Positions 31,350 through 42,747 are shown, counted from the stretch's first letter. The stretch is DNA of 64,000 bases from Cyanodermella asteris (GCA_900618795.1 UYJD01000009.1:503823-567822); one strand, 5' to 3'. The notes: generated by a model not told the origin, from the sequence alone. Translations and numbers: made by a program.

Positions 31350-33010
31350 ATGAGAAGCTCGAATGGATGCTGGACTTGTCGGGTCCGACGGAAAAAGTGC
31401 GACGAGCACACTCCCACATGCGAGGACTGTGCTCTCCTTCATATTACCTGCAATTACGACCAGGACAAGCCGATATGGATGGATGGCGGGGCCAAACAAG
31501 CTGAGATGGCCGAACAGATCAAGAAAGAGGTCAAAGAGAATGCGCATCACCGGCGCGAGGAACGCTACGTCCACAGCTCGACCAGTGACGAAACCCAGCT
31601 AGGAATAAGCCCAGAGACCCAGGAGCAGGATGGCATCGCTCACGCTACTGGTATGATGGGCTATGCGCCACACGCCATAGGAACGTCTGAGAGCGTGTTG
31701 CTCACTTTCCATCTCGAGCACATATTTCCGTTCTTGTTCCCTTTCTATCGGCCGTCTATGCTTCAAGGAGGCAAGGCATGGGTCTTGGAGCTGATGATCC
31801 GATCACCTGTACTAAGAGAGACCTTGCTGTCAACAAGCGCGTACTTTTTCTTTTCTGCATCGGGAGCCCACGACTTGGATGTCGCTTGGGAGATGCTGCT
31901 CAAGCGAACGGCTGATTCTTTTGAGGTCCTTGGTCAAGCCATGCAGATCGTCAATGATACAGATATTGGGCAACATCTTCATGGAGCTTCTCGCGTTCTA
32001 GCAAGCCTCATGCTGGTACAGCGATTTGAGGTTGCCGTCGTGAGCTCCGGTACCTGTCAGAGCCATCTCAATGCTGCTTTGGCCTTGTTCACTCGACTTA
32101 TGCAAAGCACTGACTGGGCCGAGCATGCTTGTCCCCGTTCGGTTTTCGACAGTGTCATTTTGCAACTGGGTTCGTCCCCGACAAGTCTTTCGTCCCATGG
32201 AATCACTATCCCCAATGCTGAACAGGCCGCCTTCCGATTCTCTTGTGCTCTTTTGATCTGGGATGATATTATTGACAGCACTGCGCGGCAGCAACAACCG
32301 AGGTTATATGATTTACACCGCAGTCTTCTTGACAATACTGGCACGGACGAAGCGTCCATCGACATGGCGGCCTTTGTTGGCTGTGAAAATTGGGTCCTGC
32401 TCCAGATCGGCGAGATTGCTGCGCTTGATGCGTGGAAGGAGCAATGCAAGCTTGAGGAAACCTTGATGTCATGCAGCTCGTTCAAAGAGCTACAGCAGTC
32501 AAGTCCACCTTGATGGCCGGAATAGACAAGCTCGGAACCGCTAACGCTTCCGAGTCTAGCAATACCGCTGGCAATGGATTTGAGGCACTGTTCTTGATGC
32601 ACGCACAATCTGCGACGCTGGTCGATCAGATTTCCTTGGTTACGCGGGTGTGGGCGCACGCGGCTCTTCTCTACTTGTTTGTTGTCGTTTCTGGCTGGCA
32701 ACCTGCAAGCCTGGAGGTTCAAAGGCACGTAGGAAGGATTCTTGGGGTTCTGCACCAACAACCGACGCCAGCATTGCTTCGGACGATGACATGGCCTTTC
32801 TCGGTAGCTGGGTGTCTAGCACAAAAGCCCCAGGAGCATTTGTTCCGTGACTTCGTGATCAATCTACAACCGGCAAGCGTCTTTGGCGTCGTGCGCAGAG
32901 CACTTTTCATTATGGAAAATGCATGGAAGAAGAGAGACTCTGGAGAGATGATTGATTGGAATCTTGCCAAATGCTTTCAAGTACTTGAGATGACAGAGGA
33001 CCTTACCTAA
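31350..33010 (+). pseudogene. Zn2Cys6 transcription factor with an apparent frameshift
   Basis: A fungal binuclear-cluster regulator. The DNA-binding cluster is at residues 7-34 (CWTCRVRRKKC, then CEDCALLHITC), so all six Cys are present. The middle carries the acidic/aromatic FHLEHIFPFLFPFYRPSM typical of fungal regulator domains, with helices through WVLLQIGEIAALDAWKEQ. At about 32465-32475 the coding signal moves from frame 3 to frame 2. Frame 3 ends at 32511-32513 with an unrelated tail, while frame 2 continues MQLVQRATAVKSTL and runs to TAA 33008-33010 with good helical content (VTRVWAHAALLYLFVVVSG). No GT-AG intron with the right phase fits, and the region is normally continuous in related proteins. 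The simplest reading is loss of one base. This could be a real mutation or an assembly error. Neighbours are an SDR and an extradiol dioxygenase, possible targets. Confidence 0.7.
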
Positions 33011-33134
33011 CACTAGCTTGCCGTCCGCCCGGACAAGACCCCAGAATCGAAAGCAGATTAGGAGAAGCTCAGAACTTCTGAATGTTCCGAGGCGCGGCAA
33101 GCACAACTGTCTACTCTCACGCGGGGTTCCCGAC

Positions 33135-33880
33135 TCAAAACTTGACATAGCCCTTGCCCTTGACAAAGGTGGCGTGCCATGGGATATCGCTCTCGTGAGC
33201 AGCGAGCTGTGAAAAGAAGTCACCATGCGCCGGCCCGTCCAGGTCCATTCCAGCACTCTGTCCATCGGCTTTGCGCTCATCGGCGTAAAAAAATCTAGTT
33301 CGCAATCCACAATTAGACCAAGTCTATTGGACGCAAAGAATACTCACCGGAAGCCATGCGAGGCATATGCCTGGTCAGCGGAGCCCACCCAATAGGACGA
33401 AGCCGACTTGCCTATTCCTAAGGTCAAGAACAGTGGCACCGGATGAATTAGGGTGTTGAGAATGTTGCCATTGAATATGAAGGTCTTCTTCGTCTCCGCC
33501 GGCAAAGTCTCCCATCCAGCAATGGCGTGTTGTGCCGCGACATACGGGCTGACCGTGTTGACCGTCAGGTCTCCCGCGATCTTCTCAGCTGGGACTGAAA
33601 GGATGGACTCTTTGTCCGAGGGAGGAGTGAGCGTCGCTGCATTGTAGATGACCACGCTGGGGGAGACTTTGTACTCGGATTTGACAGCATCGAACAATGG
33701 TCCAATGGTCTCCGGTTTGGCGAAATCGGCTTGAAGAGAGAGGTACCCTTCAGATGTCTTGCTGCCATCCCCATTGCGGGAGGCAACGGCGACGTGATAG
33801 CCACTGCTGGCGAACTTGGAGGCAACGGAGGCCCCGACACGAGGGCCATATCCCAAGATGAGGACAACAGGAGTCGACAT
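33135..33880 (-). CDS. atypical short-chain dehydrogenase/reductase
   Basis: An NAD(P)-binding Rossmann protein of 230 aa. The model joins 33880..33348 and 33294..33135; the 53-nt intron (GTGAGT to ACTAG) joins SHGFR to FFYADERKADG. The nucleotide loop is LGYGPRVGASVA (GYGxxVG rather than GxxxGxG), followed by AVASRNGD. The usual YxxxK catalytic pair is absent: where it should be, the sequence reads GIGKSASSYWVGSADQAY. The C-terminus HATFVKGKGYVKF is typical of a group of small fungal SDRs of unknown substrate. It is transcribed away from the dioxygenase gene, sharing an 850-bp promoter. The family is clear; the reaction is unknown. Confidence 0.85.
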
Positions 33881-34725
33881 GATCGTTTGGAAAGAAGGAG
33901 ATAAATTGGTTTCAAGCGCCGGAGTGTTTGATGCTATTCTGGTGGAAATGAGGGAAGCTGGTCATTGCAGACGGCATGGTCTTCTTTATATCAATACCCA
34001 GATACATGTCTCTAACGTCGCTGAGAAATGAATGGTTGTACGTAGATGTAACTCCGGTGTACAAGGGTGTCCATTGACAACAATCATGACCTAGCCAGCG
34101 TGGAACGCTCCCGCTTGCGGTATTTCGCGCGACTTCGCCGTGGCGAGCATGGCGATTGCTTAGGAAGGCATACACAAATAGTGCATTTGTGCAAAATATG
34201 TTTGGTGTGGCACACGTCGTGCGAAGGGAAATGCTGCACTGAGTAAACGCCCAGACCAGGGGAAGCCGCGCGGGATGCTGACACTGATCCTGCTGGTGCT
34301 ACTTACGTTTGTCATCAGCACGTGGAGACACACCACCTTCCAAGCGCTTTCGAATATCGCAAGGCGACATTCAGAGGCGCGCGGGAAGTTGTCATGTCGG
34401 ACTCATGTGGTGTCATCTGCACGGTTTCCGAGTTCATGTCTTGCTGATGTGAAGCTCATCGGACCCGCCTTGAACTTGTGGCCCCGAGAGCATGTAAAGC
34501 TTACTTAGTGCATTGGACTGGGAAAATCATGTCTAGCAACATGACAGGAGTCTCCGACGGCGAGATGTGCAGGTTCTGAATTCATCAACCGTAGTGGAGA
34601 TAAATAGATCTTTGAGCTGCCTTCAGTTCTGTCTTGGGCTCCACAACTCTCATTTCATCATCCAGGAAACCGGCAATAGCCTTCCATATCTGCTCAAGAT
34701 AGAGAAGAGGACCCAAATATCGACC
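33881..34725. promoter_or_regulatory. divergent promoter between the SDR and extradiol dioxygenase genes
   Basis: About 845 bp shared by two divergent starts, suited to co-regulation by the nearby Zn2Cys6 protein. I did not find a convincing CGG-N-CCG inverted pair. In-frame codons upstream of the dioxygenase (from 34567) could extend it, but the ATG at 34726 has the better family fit. Confidence 0.45.
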
Positions 34726-35796
34726 ATGTCCGCTCCACTTCGCGAGACTGGCACCGTCCAGTCTTCTAGGACCCCAGTCTACTTCTGGTCCATCGGCGGA
34801 CCCAATTTCATCGAGAACAGAGGCCATCCCGCCTACCTCAAACTAGCCGCTCACGGCCGGGACGTGACTACCAAGATCAAACCAAACGCCGTCGTCGTCA
34901 TCTCGGCCCACTGGCAAGACGGCGGTCCGAAAAAGATCCTAGTCAACACCGCCGAGCATCCGGATCTGGTGTACGACTTCACGGGCTTCCCACCGCACTA
35001 TTACGACTACAAGTACCCGAACAAAGGTAGCCCGGAAGTGGCGCAGAAAGTGATCAGGAACCTCGAGAACGCCGGTATCGAAGTGGAGGGTGCGAATCGT
35101 GGACTCGACCATGGGGTCTGGTGTGGCTTTCTGGCTGGTTGGTTCTCTCATCCTTGGGGGCGGCTATTCGGTAGTTCGACTTGTTGAGTCGTGGCGTTGC
35201 TGATTTGATGTGCGGACAGCATTCGACCCGGAAAAGAACCCACTTGACGTTCCGATTGTCCAAGTCTCAATGTTTGACAGCGAAGATCCAGACCAACACT
35301 ACCGTCTCGGCCAGGCGCTCGAAAGCTTGCGAGACGAAGGTATCCTGATCATCTGTGCCGGGATGGCCGTTCACAACCTCAGAGATTACAAGGCTACCAG
35401 AGCAAGCGGAGCCACAATGCCGTGAGAGCATCCCCCGTCTCACCCTCCGTTCCCGTCTCCGCTCCTTCTTCCTCCGTCTTATTCTCCGTCTGTTCGTCCG
35501 AGCTTCGGTGAAGACTTTGCTGCATGTGCTGATCAGTCATTTGCAGGTATGCGACAACTTTCGAGGCGGGTCTGACAGATGCTGCTACTGCCAGTCCTGC
35601 TGTACGTCAGAAAAAGATGGCTGCTTTGCTGAGCCATCCTGATGCTAGAGAGGCGCATCCGACCTTTGATCATCTGCTCCCGATCCATATTGGAGCTGGG
35701 GCGGCTGGAGCGGATGTTGGTGAGAGACTGTGGGCTTTTCCCGAGGGAAGTCTGAACTGGGCGCAGTATCGCTTTGGGGAACTCGTGGAGGCCTGA
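34726..35796 (+). CDS. LigB-type extradiol dioxygenase (4,5-DOPA dioxygenase-like)
   Basis: A non-heme metal enzyme that opens catechol rings next to the diol, related to plant and fungal DOPA 4,5-dioxygenases. Exons: 34726..35137, 35220..35421 and 35547..35796 (287 aa). The second intron has a GTGAGA donor; the first uses GTTGGT, a weak donor, but splicing there gives GVWCGFLAAFDPEKNPLDVP, matching the family in length and sequence. Metal-ligand regions are the early loop near GGPNFIE, VISAHWQDG and RGLDHGVW, with the catalytic-His region FDHLLPIHIGAGAAG near the C-terminus. The start MSAPLRETG is preferred to upstream in-frame codons. With the regulator and SDR beside it, a role in aromatic-compound turnover or pigment chemistry is inferred; the substrate is unknown. 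Confidence 0.88.
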
Positions 35797-36085
35797 ACAA
35801 TAACATCCTAGTTTTGGGTCCTCGAACGATGTACTCGGGCGAAGGTTAGTCACGCTAGGTTGGAATACAGTAAGAAGCCTGCGAATAGACGGTCACTCTC
35901 ATCAGTTGAAGCACGTGCGGAGTGCCTGTCAAGTAAGTCAGCTGCATCGCTGACCACATAGCAGTTGGCCATTTGGAAATAATGCCGCCTCGTAAATTGA
36001 GAGCTGGCCATCTGCGACTGCCCGATAACAGGAGGAGAGCTCATAACTCCGAACGCCGCTCAACGCTCATGCAACATGCGTCACT
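35797..36085. terminator. convergent 3' ends of the dioxygenase and histidine kinase genes
   Basis: 289 bp between two convergent stop codons, so both transcripts should end here. No defined poly(A) signal or other element can be supported. Confidence 0.35.
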
Positions 36086-39000
36086 TCATTTCGAACCCGT
36101 ATGCTTCCAATCCTCGATGAGCTTCCTAAGCACCTTCATGTTGGCGGGCTTACGGATGTAATCATCAAAGCCGACCTGCTGAGCTTTAGCTTGCGCCTGC
36201 TCACTCCCCAGACCACTCAAAGCAATGATCGTCGCCTTAGCGCTCGAAGTTTCTTGCTCATATCTGCGGATCAGCTCTGTGCTCTCGATCCCGTCCATGA
36301 TAGGCATACTGATGTCCATCAGAATCAGATTGATTAGTTGCCCTGACTCTGCGTAGCGTTTGTAGATGTCGAAAGCCTCGAGGCCGTTGACGGCCGAAAC
36401 GTATCGTGTCCTGTTCTTCTGCATCAGCATCACGAGGAGTCGTAGGTTGACGTCGTTGTCGTCCACGAGCAATACCAGGGGCCCGGAAGCAACGTTTCCC
36501 CTGTCCGCCGATAGATCCGAGTTTGATTGCGAATCTGTGGAAGTCTTTACAGCTAGTATCATATCCGGCTTTTGTCGAACTCCGTCGGCGAGGACCTTCT
36601 CATGCGATTCTGGTCGGTCAGTCGGGGAAGCTGGATCACAGGCCCCGGTTCGCGTTGCTGACAGCGGCTTGGCTCGGTCTGACTGCATGGTATCGAGCTT
36701 GTCAGGTGTGACATTCTCAGGCTCGACGTTCGTAAGACATGTTGACACTGCTCCTTTCGTGCGCCGGGGTGAGGACCCTCTTTCACGAATTTCCGCGCAT
36801 CGCCTTAGTGCAGTGGCTACTTTCCTGGGTGCCAGCGGCTGGGTAATGACCTGTATGGCATGCCCGCGCTTGGCAAGTTGTGAAGTGCAGTTGGTCTCGA
36901 CTTGTCTAGCCTCAAATTTATTCGCGCATAGAATGAGGACAGCGGATTTGCGCAACTGACCATTTGTGCTGTTCACGATTTCTGCCAGATCCGTCGAGAG
37001 AGTTTGTAAATCGAATGGGGCCTGAACAAAGACAAGCAGATCATTCGCTTGCGCTGGCACGTCTTTGCTTTCAGAGACAGATAAACAAAATGTGTTCGCA
37101 AGGAGATCATGGATGCTCCGCTGCACGAAGGTAGCCGATTTCTGCTGTGCCGCCTCCAGCGCATTCCGGCCCACTAAGCAGCATGAATGGCCGGTCCAGG
37201 CTCTTGTTGCAAAGCTGCGTAGTTCTGCAGAGTCTTCGCCGGCAACCTCATCGACCAGTGGCAAAGTTAGTGTCACCGCGACTTCTGTTCCCGTGCCCAA
37301 CTCGGAGGAGATTTCTATCTTGCCTGAAAGAAATTCGACAAGCTGTTTGACAATGTTCAGGCCTAAGCCCATACCAGATGAGAACGAATCCTCTTGAGCA
37401 AAGGGTGAATACAGCTTTTCGCGCAGGTAGCGAGACGTCAAGCCGCGACCGGTGTCCTTGACGACGATTTCGACAGTGGTTCGTCCAGGTTTCGGCGTCG
37501 CGCCCTGCTTGAGACGCACAAGTACTTGTATCTCACCTTGCGTCGTGTACTTCATTGCATTCCCGAAAAGGTTCATGACGATCCTGCGGATTGCACCTGG
37601 GTAGGAACGTACTTTCCAATCCTGAGATCGGGCCACGTCAAGAACCAACGCAACTGTGCCCTCAGGCGTGGAAGTTGCCTGGCTGTCACTCCATGGCGAG
37701 AATGAGCCCTTGCTCGGCATTGGGGTCGAAGGAGACATTGTTGACTCTGCATCGGAGGACTTTGCATCGTTTTGACGTCGAAAAGTTTGACCCGCAGCTA
37801 CGGCTTCGACAACGTCCTCAACAAGTATTGACAGATCGAATGTGGACTCTCCCTTGAGAATTTTCGAGGTTTTCGGGTTCCGACGTCGAGATATTTGCGT
37901 ACTCCTGGCGGCTCGAGCACGTTTACCACCAAAAGCTCCCTTGGAATTGATCTTCGCGAAATCGAGAACGTGATCTATTGTGTCCATTAAAGTTTTGCCG
38001 CAGCTTTCGATGCTTGCCAGCAGGTTTCTCTGGCTAGAATCTAGTTCAGTGTCGTGGAAGAACTCGATACCCCCAAGCATACCGTGCAGTGGGCTGCGTA
38101 GTTCATGGCTGATACTTGCAATAAACGTCGTCTTGGCACGATCCTGCCGCAATGCATCAACGCGAGAGACCTCGCTCATGATGGAGTCAGCAAATGCTTT
38201 GAGATAGGGCATTCCTTTTACAGGATCCAGCATACGACCGATTTGAGTGGTCCACAAGATTGCGCAGGAGTGCCAACGTTCCTGTCCGAAATCCCAAAGC
38301 GGCAAAAAAACGGCCGTAGTAACATTCGGTATGGTAGAAACCACAGTCTCTGCAATACTCGCTCTAGTCGCTCGACCTTCTTTGAGGGAATTGTGTGCCT
38401 TCACGGTGCCATTGCTCGGCGTGGTGGCTGTGTCGGATGATTCGGGATCGGAAGAAGTAGGTATATATCGGCATTCATGGAAAGTGAAGACTTTGCCCTG
38501 AGGATAGGTGGTGATCAGGTGCCGTATCTCGGAGTCTAGTAAGGTAAAAGAAGACGCCGTACTGCCGCCTTTGCGCCCACCTCTGTCGATATCGCTCGCA
38601 ATGATCGCGGCCGTACTTTGCTGCGTTTTCTGCTTCGCACTTGCGTCATCGCTGATTTCCGAAGCCGCAGAGGTGTTCAAAGACTCACTGGCGCTTGTCG
38701 TGGCTGATCCGTCTGTATCTTCTTGGGGGTTCGCGTCAAAGCTGTCAGGATGTTTGCGGCCGTGAGATCCTGATATGGCGCTACCGGCATCGAGAAATAT
38801 ACAGCCATCAGCTGCGGTCGCTGTGCGCAGATAGTTGGCAGCTCGAGCAAATGTGGTCCGAATATCGAAATCCGAGAAAGAGGAACTCTTCTGCGGTGAT
38901 TGGGGTTTCTTCTTAACCGCAGTTTCTGAAGCACTCGAGTGCCGAGACGGCGTCTGCTGGCCCCGCAGGCCTGATTGCGTAATAAAGGTTGAAAGTTGGT

Positions 39001-39795
39001 CGACCATATCGGCACCCTGTAAACTATCAATATGCCCTTTGCTTAAAAGTAGATGCTGAAAGATGGTCTCTGCTGTGTCTTGTAGAAACCTCAGATTCTC
39101 ACTCGATATGCTGCCATCTGCTCTGGGCTCATTAGTGACGGCAGTGAGGGTGCCAATACAAATGCCAGTTGGTGTCTTGATGGGGACACCGACCACGAAT
39201 TGGAGGTTGTGCTTTCGAACCAGAAGATTGTCACGGAGTGTTTCATCCTTGAAACAGTCATGAACCACTAAAGCATTCGTATCCTGGGCGCCTTCAGGCA
39301 GCCCGCTAGGTTTATACGATGCGTGTAAGACGTGGACGCCCAAGCCATTTTCCTTCTCCAAGACCTGGCGACCTATCGACATCTCATCGCCATGCGTATA
39401 AATCGTGTCGTCTGCCAGAGAAAGGCCCTGGGTCGCCTCGGCCAGAATGAATTCGACATCCCAACCTACAATGGTGATAAAGGCACGTTTGCAGGACAAC
39501 CTGAGAGCTGCAAGCTGGGCAAAAGCAGTGAGAGCACGATCCTGGGAAGACTTTGGAACATGGTTCGGCTGGGTGACAGCAAAGGCATTTGCCTGACGAT
39601 TGTCAGGGTCCGCATGTAGGTGTTCTTGGACCCTTTGCCAACTCTCATAGTACCTGCGACATGATCAATATCGACAGAAGCAGAGAGGCAGCGACACGGC
39701 TTGTATGAACAATAGCATGCAAGACATGTCGCTCCAGAAGCTTACAGCTGAGCTTGTCGGCTTCGAAGGGATTCGGGCAGGGATTTTGAAGCCAT
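36086..39795 (-). CDS. hybrid histidine kinase (GAF, HisKA, HATPase, pseudo-receiver, receiver)
   Basis: A cytosolic two-component sensor that should autophosphorylate and feed an HPt protein such as Ypd1. The model joins 39795..39746 and 39653..36086 (1205 aa); the 92-nt intron (GTAAGC to CGCAG) joins RSRQAQL to YYESWQRVQEHL. A GAF domain covers about 70-220 (VVGVPIKTPTGICIGTL). A Ser/Thr-rich linker follows. The H box is FIASISHELRSPLHGM with His533. The N box (MNLFGNAMKYTT) and G boxes (DTGRGL, SGMGLGLNIVKQL) are intact. Next comes a segment of about 150 residues that looks like a receiver without its acidic pocket (DLLVFVQAPF, VLILCANKF, VITQPLAPRKVATAL). The final receiver is complete: LLVDDNDVN, LILMDISMPIMDG with Asp1130, and YIRKPA. 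Predicted active. The signal is unknown. Confidence 0.92.
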
Positions 39796-40596
39796 CGCGA
39801 GCGCCGTGGTCTGAGCCCCCCACTTTCAAGCTTTTGGCGCAATCGGGGTTTAATTTAGTGTTTGACGAGCTGGATCCGATCGCTCGATCTTTCCTCGATC
39901 GTCACGGTAAGATTGCGCCCTTAACGACAGCCATAGTACAACGCGTCGTGTGAATTACTCCAGCTACACAGAGAAGGCAATGTCTGAAAGCAGGTGGCGG
40001 CTACGACTTCAGGTGATCTGGAGGGAAAGGGCTGGGCCCTTGGTGCATCTTGGTCTAGAAAGTCAAATGCAGCGCTCGACAGGGGTCTCATCGACCACGG
40101 AGATCCTGCTCCGTGCGCTTCTGTATCCAATGCTGAAAGCTTACGTGATCGGCTCGGACTTTCGCCTTCACATTCTGAAGAGTTAGTCCTAGCAGGAAAT
40201 AAAACATATCCTGAGCATTCTCAATCCATGTGATTCATGCTCGTTTAATCTCGCTTGCGGCGCAGCTGGTCCACTAGCTGCCAATGTCGATGCTGATATC
40301 CACGGCGGAGTTGGTGAGTTCTGTAAATCATTAAGAAGGCGACGCTCATTCGCGTCGTGAGACAAATAAGGTAGCCACCTCCTACTACAGTACCTCATGC
40401 AAGCCGACAGCTCGGCGCATGGCAATTACTCAGCATGTCTGAATTTAGTTAGCTAGATAGCAATTGGCTAGAAGCGTGCACGGTACTCTTCATGAGACGT
40501 GCATACGATAGATAAGCCTGCTCCGGTGGTAGATCGTGGTTGAACCTGTTCAAAACTACCTTAGTGTTTTGTGCTACTATCCCTCGAGCTCAAAGT
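39796..40596. other. intergenic stretch
   Basis: About 800 bp between the start of the histidine kinase gene and the methyltransferase remains. Short open frames only. It should include the kinase promoter. Confidence 0.5.
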
Positions 40597-41565
40597 CTAG
40601 GACTTTGCTAGGTGGTAATTGGGATCGCTAAGAGTATATCTGTCGCAGACAATTTCCCAAAGGGCAGCCTGGTCGAAATATGACATGTCTTCCGAGCCGT
40701 ATACAAACTGCCAAGCCGGCGCAAAGTGGTGGCCTATGAAAAGAGTGCCAACTTTTGTGCAGGGCTCCGAATATTTGAAAGTTCGCTGTGCGGACGTCCA
40801 CTGGACGACGTTATTGAAGAAATTGTTGGCCATGATGATGTCGAACGTGCCATGTGATGTCATGTATTGTGTCTTGAATGAGTCCCGGTCTAGATCGACC
40901 TCAATGAAACGAGCGCGAAATTTTGCCCGCCTATGATCGAGAGGTATTGAATCCCGCTGCTGAACGGATTGGCCATCGATAAAGAGCATGTGTTCGAGCT
41001 TTCACAGGTCGATCCGCGAGTCGACAGCCAGCACGCGATCCGTCGGCGCCCCATCATATGTAAGATATCGAAGATCTTGTCCAAGGCCTGGTCCAGCCTC
41101 AAGTAACGTCGCGCCGCCCTTCAGCATCGACGTCAACTCAGAGTAGAATGAACCCAATTGCCAAAACTTGGATAATCGCCGAGCAGCTAAGCCTGGTGTC
41201 TCTAAACTCCCGATCAGTCACAGCACACTTCGGGAGACAGTGCAGTAGGGTTGTGAGCGTCGGCGTTACTACGGCTGCACTCGCAATCTCACATAGACGA
41301 GCTTCGAGCTGGGGGGCTCCAGGCCGGAAAATTGTCGGTGGAACTCCTCCACTCTGGCCGTTAGGACGAACAGCAAGTCATGATCGCTTCTGTACCACGG
41401 GGGCTTGTCTTCCAGGTCCCGATAAGGAAGATACCGGCGAGGAGTATCATAGCTCAGGACAGATTCGAATGGACCTTTCTTGACAATGCGATCCTTAGTC
41501 TGTAGGAACCCTGGGAAGATGCTTCGGCTATGGCCGCTAAAGAAGGATCGAATACGCTCCGACAC
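40597..41565 (-). pseudogene. decayed methyltransferase, AusD/Trt5-like type
   Basis: Pieces on the minus strand match in order a class I SAM methyltransferase family common in fungal secondary-metabolite clusters; I liken it to the AusD/Trt5 type from memory. At 41565-41240: ESVLSYDTPRRYLPYRD, then RVEEFHRQFSGLEPP and KLVYVRLRVQP. At about 41145-41010: FYSELTSMLKGGATLLE, GPGLGQDLRYL and DGAPTDRVLAVD (SAM site; GPG in place of GCG). At 40989-40597: FRARFIEVDLD, FDIIMANNFFNN and VGTLFIGHHFAPAW. Between the second and third pieces TGA stands where Trp is expected (DL-stop-KLEHMLFID). The first and second pieces are not joined by an intron of suitable phase. It is therefore probably a dead gene with at least two lesions. 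No other biosynthetic genes lie beside it, so it looks like an isolated remnant. Confidence 0.6.
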
Positions 41566-41982
41566 AGCAGACGAGAATGTAGCATCAACAGACGTGGCGG
41601 TAGACTTTCCAAGATATGGGATCGGTGGCGCTCTTCATAAATCATGTCTCTCAAGCACTACCTGGCATTCAAATCGGGTAGTTAACCTGCACAGAAGATA
41701 AGGCGTAGACATCACGACACAACCCCTCTCGGTGAGGGAACCTGTCCTCACTGAGGATATCAAGTCTTCCAACCAACAGCTGAGTAGATTTCCTCAGCTG
41801 AGACTGAGTGATCGGGACGAAAAGCCTGGGACGGTGCCTGGATAGTGAGGAAACCGACGGGGTGCGAAATGACGTCTGCGCGGGAAGCCGAGGAAGTCCA
41901 CTGCGAGCTCATCTAGATACCTCCAAATGTTTTCTACAACAATCCAATCTGCTCAAGACTTGCCTTCCTTGCCGGGTTCTCC
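41566..41982. other. stretch upstream of the Oxidored-like gene
   Basis: About 420 bp. It should carry the promoter of the gene at 41983. An overlapping open frame from 41808 runs through that gene in another frame and is a shadow. Confidence 0.45.
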
Positions 41983-42747
41983 ATGCCTCCTCGCGTCGTG
42001 ATACGGTCCAACTTCATCTGCCAGGCGTGCAGGCACAGCCGGCGGCACTTAGGGGGCACACGACCACTGTCCCGCTCCTCCGCCAGACCCGCAAAATCAG
42101 AAGACATCGACGACTACTATGCCCTACTCCTCAACCACCCTCTCCCCACCAGCGCAGCCACACAGAGACCGCTAAACTCCCCACCACCCTCAAACTCCTC
42201 CGCGCCGCCTCCGATCGCTCCCACTACAGCCAACATCTCACCTTCCAAGGACCCAAGAGCGGACGCCGAGTCCCGCGCCAGAGTCGTCTTCGGATCACGC
42301 CTAGCCGGCCCGGTCGAGCGAGCCAAGCGGAAAGAAGAGCGGGACGCACAGGCAACGGTCTTGGCCGGTGTGAGGATCCCTCCCAGGCCGAGCGAGCCGG
42401 ACAATTGCTGCATGAGCGGGTGCGTGAACTGCGTCTGGGATCTGTACAGGGAGGAGCTGGAGGAGTGGGCGGAGAGGCGGCAGGAGGCGGAGATGAAGTT
42501 GCACGGGAGTGGCGTGGGGGATGCGGGGCGGCAGAAGGTTACTGGGGGAGGGATGGGACAGGCGGCGTTGAGCATGGATGATGATGGCGGAGGAAGCGAG
42601 ACGAATTGGGATTCGTTTGACGCGCGGCTGCCGAAAGGGAAGGGCCTCTTTGACAGTGTGCCGGTGGGCATTCGGGAGTTCATGAGGACGGAGAAGAGGC
42701 TGGGACGGAAAAGACAAGAGCGGGAGAGCGCGGCTCAGGACGATTGA
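41983..42747 (+). CDS. mitochondrial protein with Oxidored-like domain
   Basis: Single exon, 254 aa. The N-terminus (MPPRVVIRSNFICQACRHSRRH) is basic and fits a mitochondrial targeting signal. A Pro/Ser-rich stretch follows to about 90. The core at about 120-165 holds IPPRPSEPDNCCMSG, then CVNCVWDLYREELEEW, the signature of the Oxidored-like domain, with a conserved CC and CxxC pattern that could bind a metal or form disulfides. The rest is a Gly-rich linker and a tail with LPKGKGLFDSVPVGIREFM. Members are small fungal mitochondrial proteins without a settled function. Domain call firm; function unknown. Confidence 0.85.
   Translation: MPPRVVIRSNFICQACRHSRRHLGGTRPLSRSSARPAKSEDIDDYYALLLNHPLPTSAATQRPLNSPPPSNSSAPPPIAPTTANISPSKDPRADAESRARVVFGSRLAGPVERAKRKEERDAQATVLAGVRIPPRPSEPDNCCMSGCVNCVWDLYREELEEWAERRQEAEMKLHGSGVGDAGRQKVTGGGMGQAALSMDDDGGGSETNWDSFDARLPKGKGLFDSVPVGIREFMRTEKRLGRKRQERESAAQDD

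Noticed and set aside
41808-42581. 257-codon frame overlapping the Oxidored-like gene
   Set aside because: It is a different frame of a gene with a clear domain and mitochondrial leader; its Arg/Gly/Pro-rich product is a shadow.
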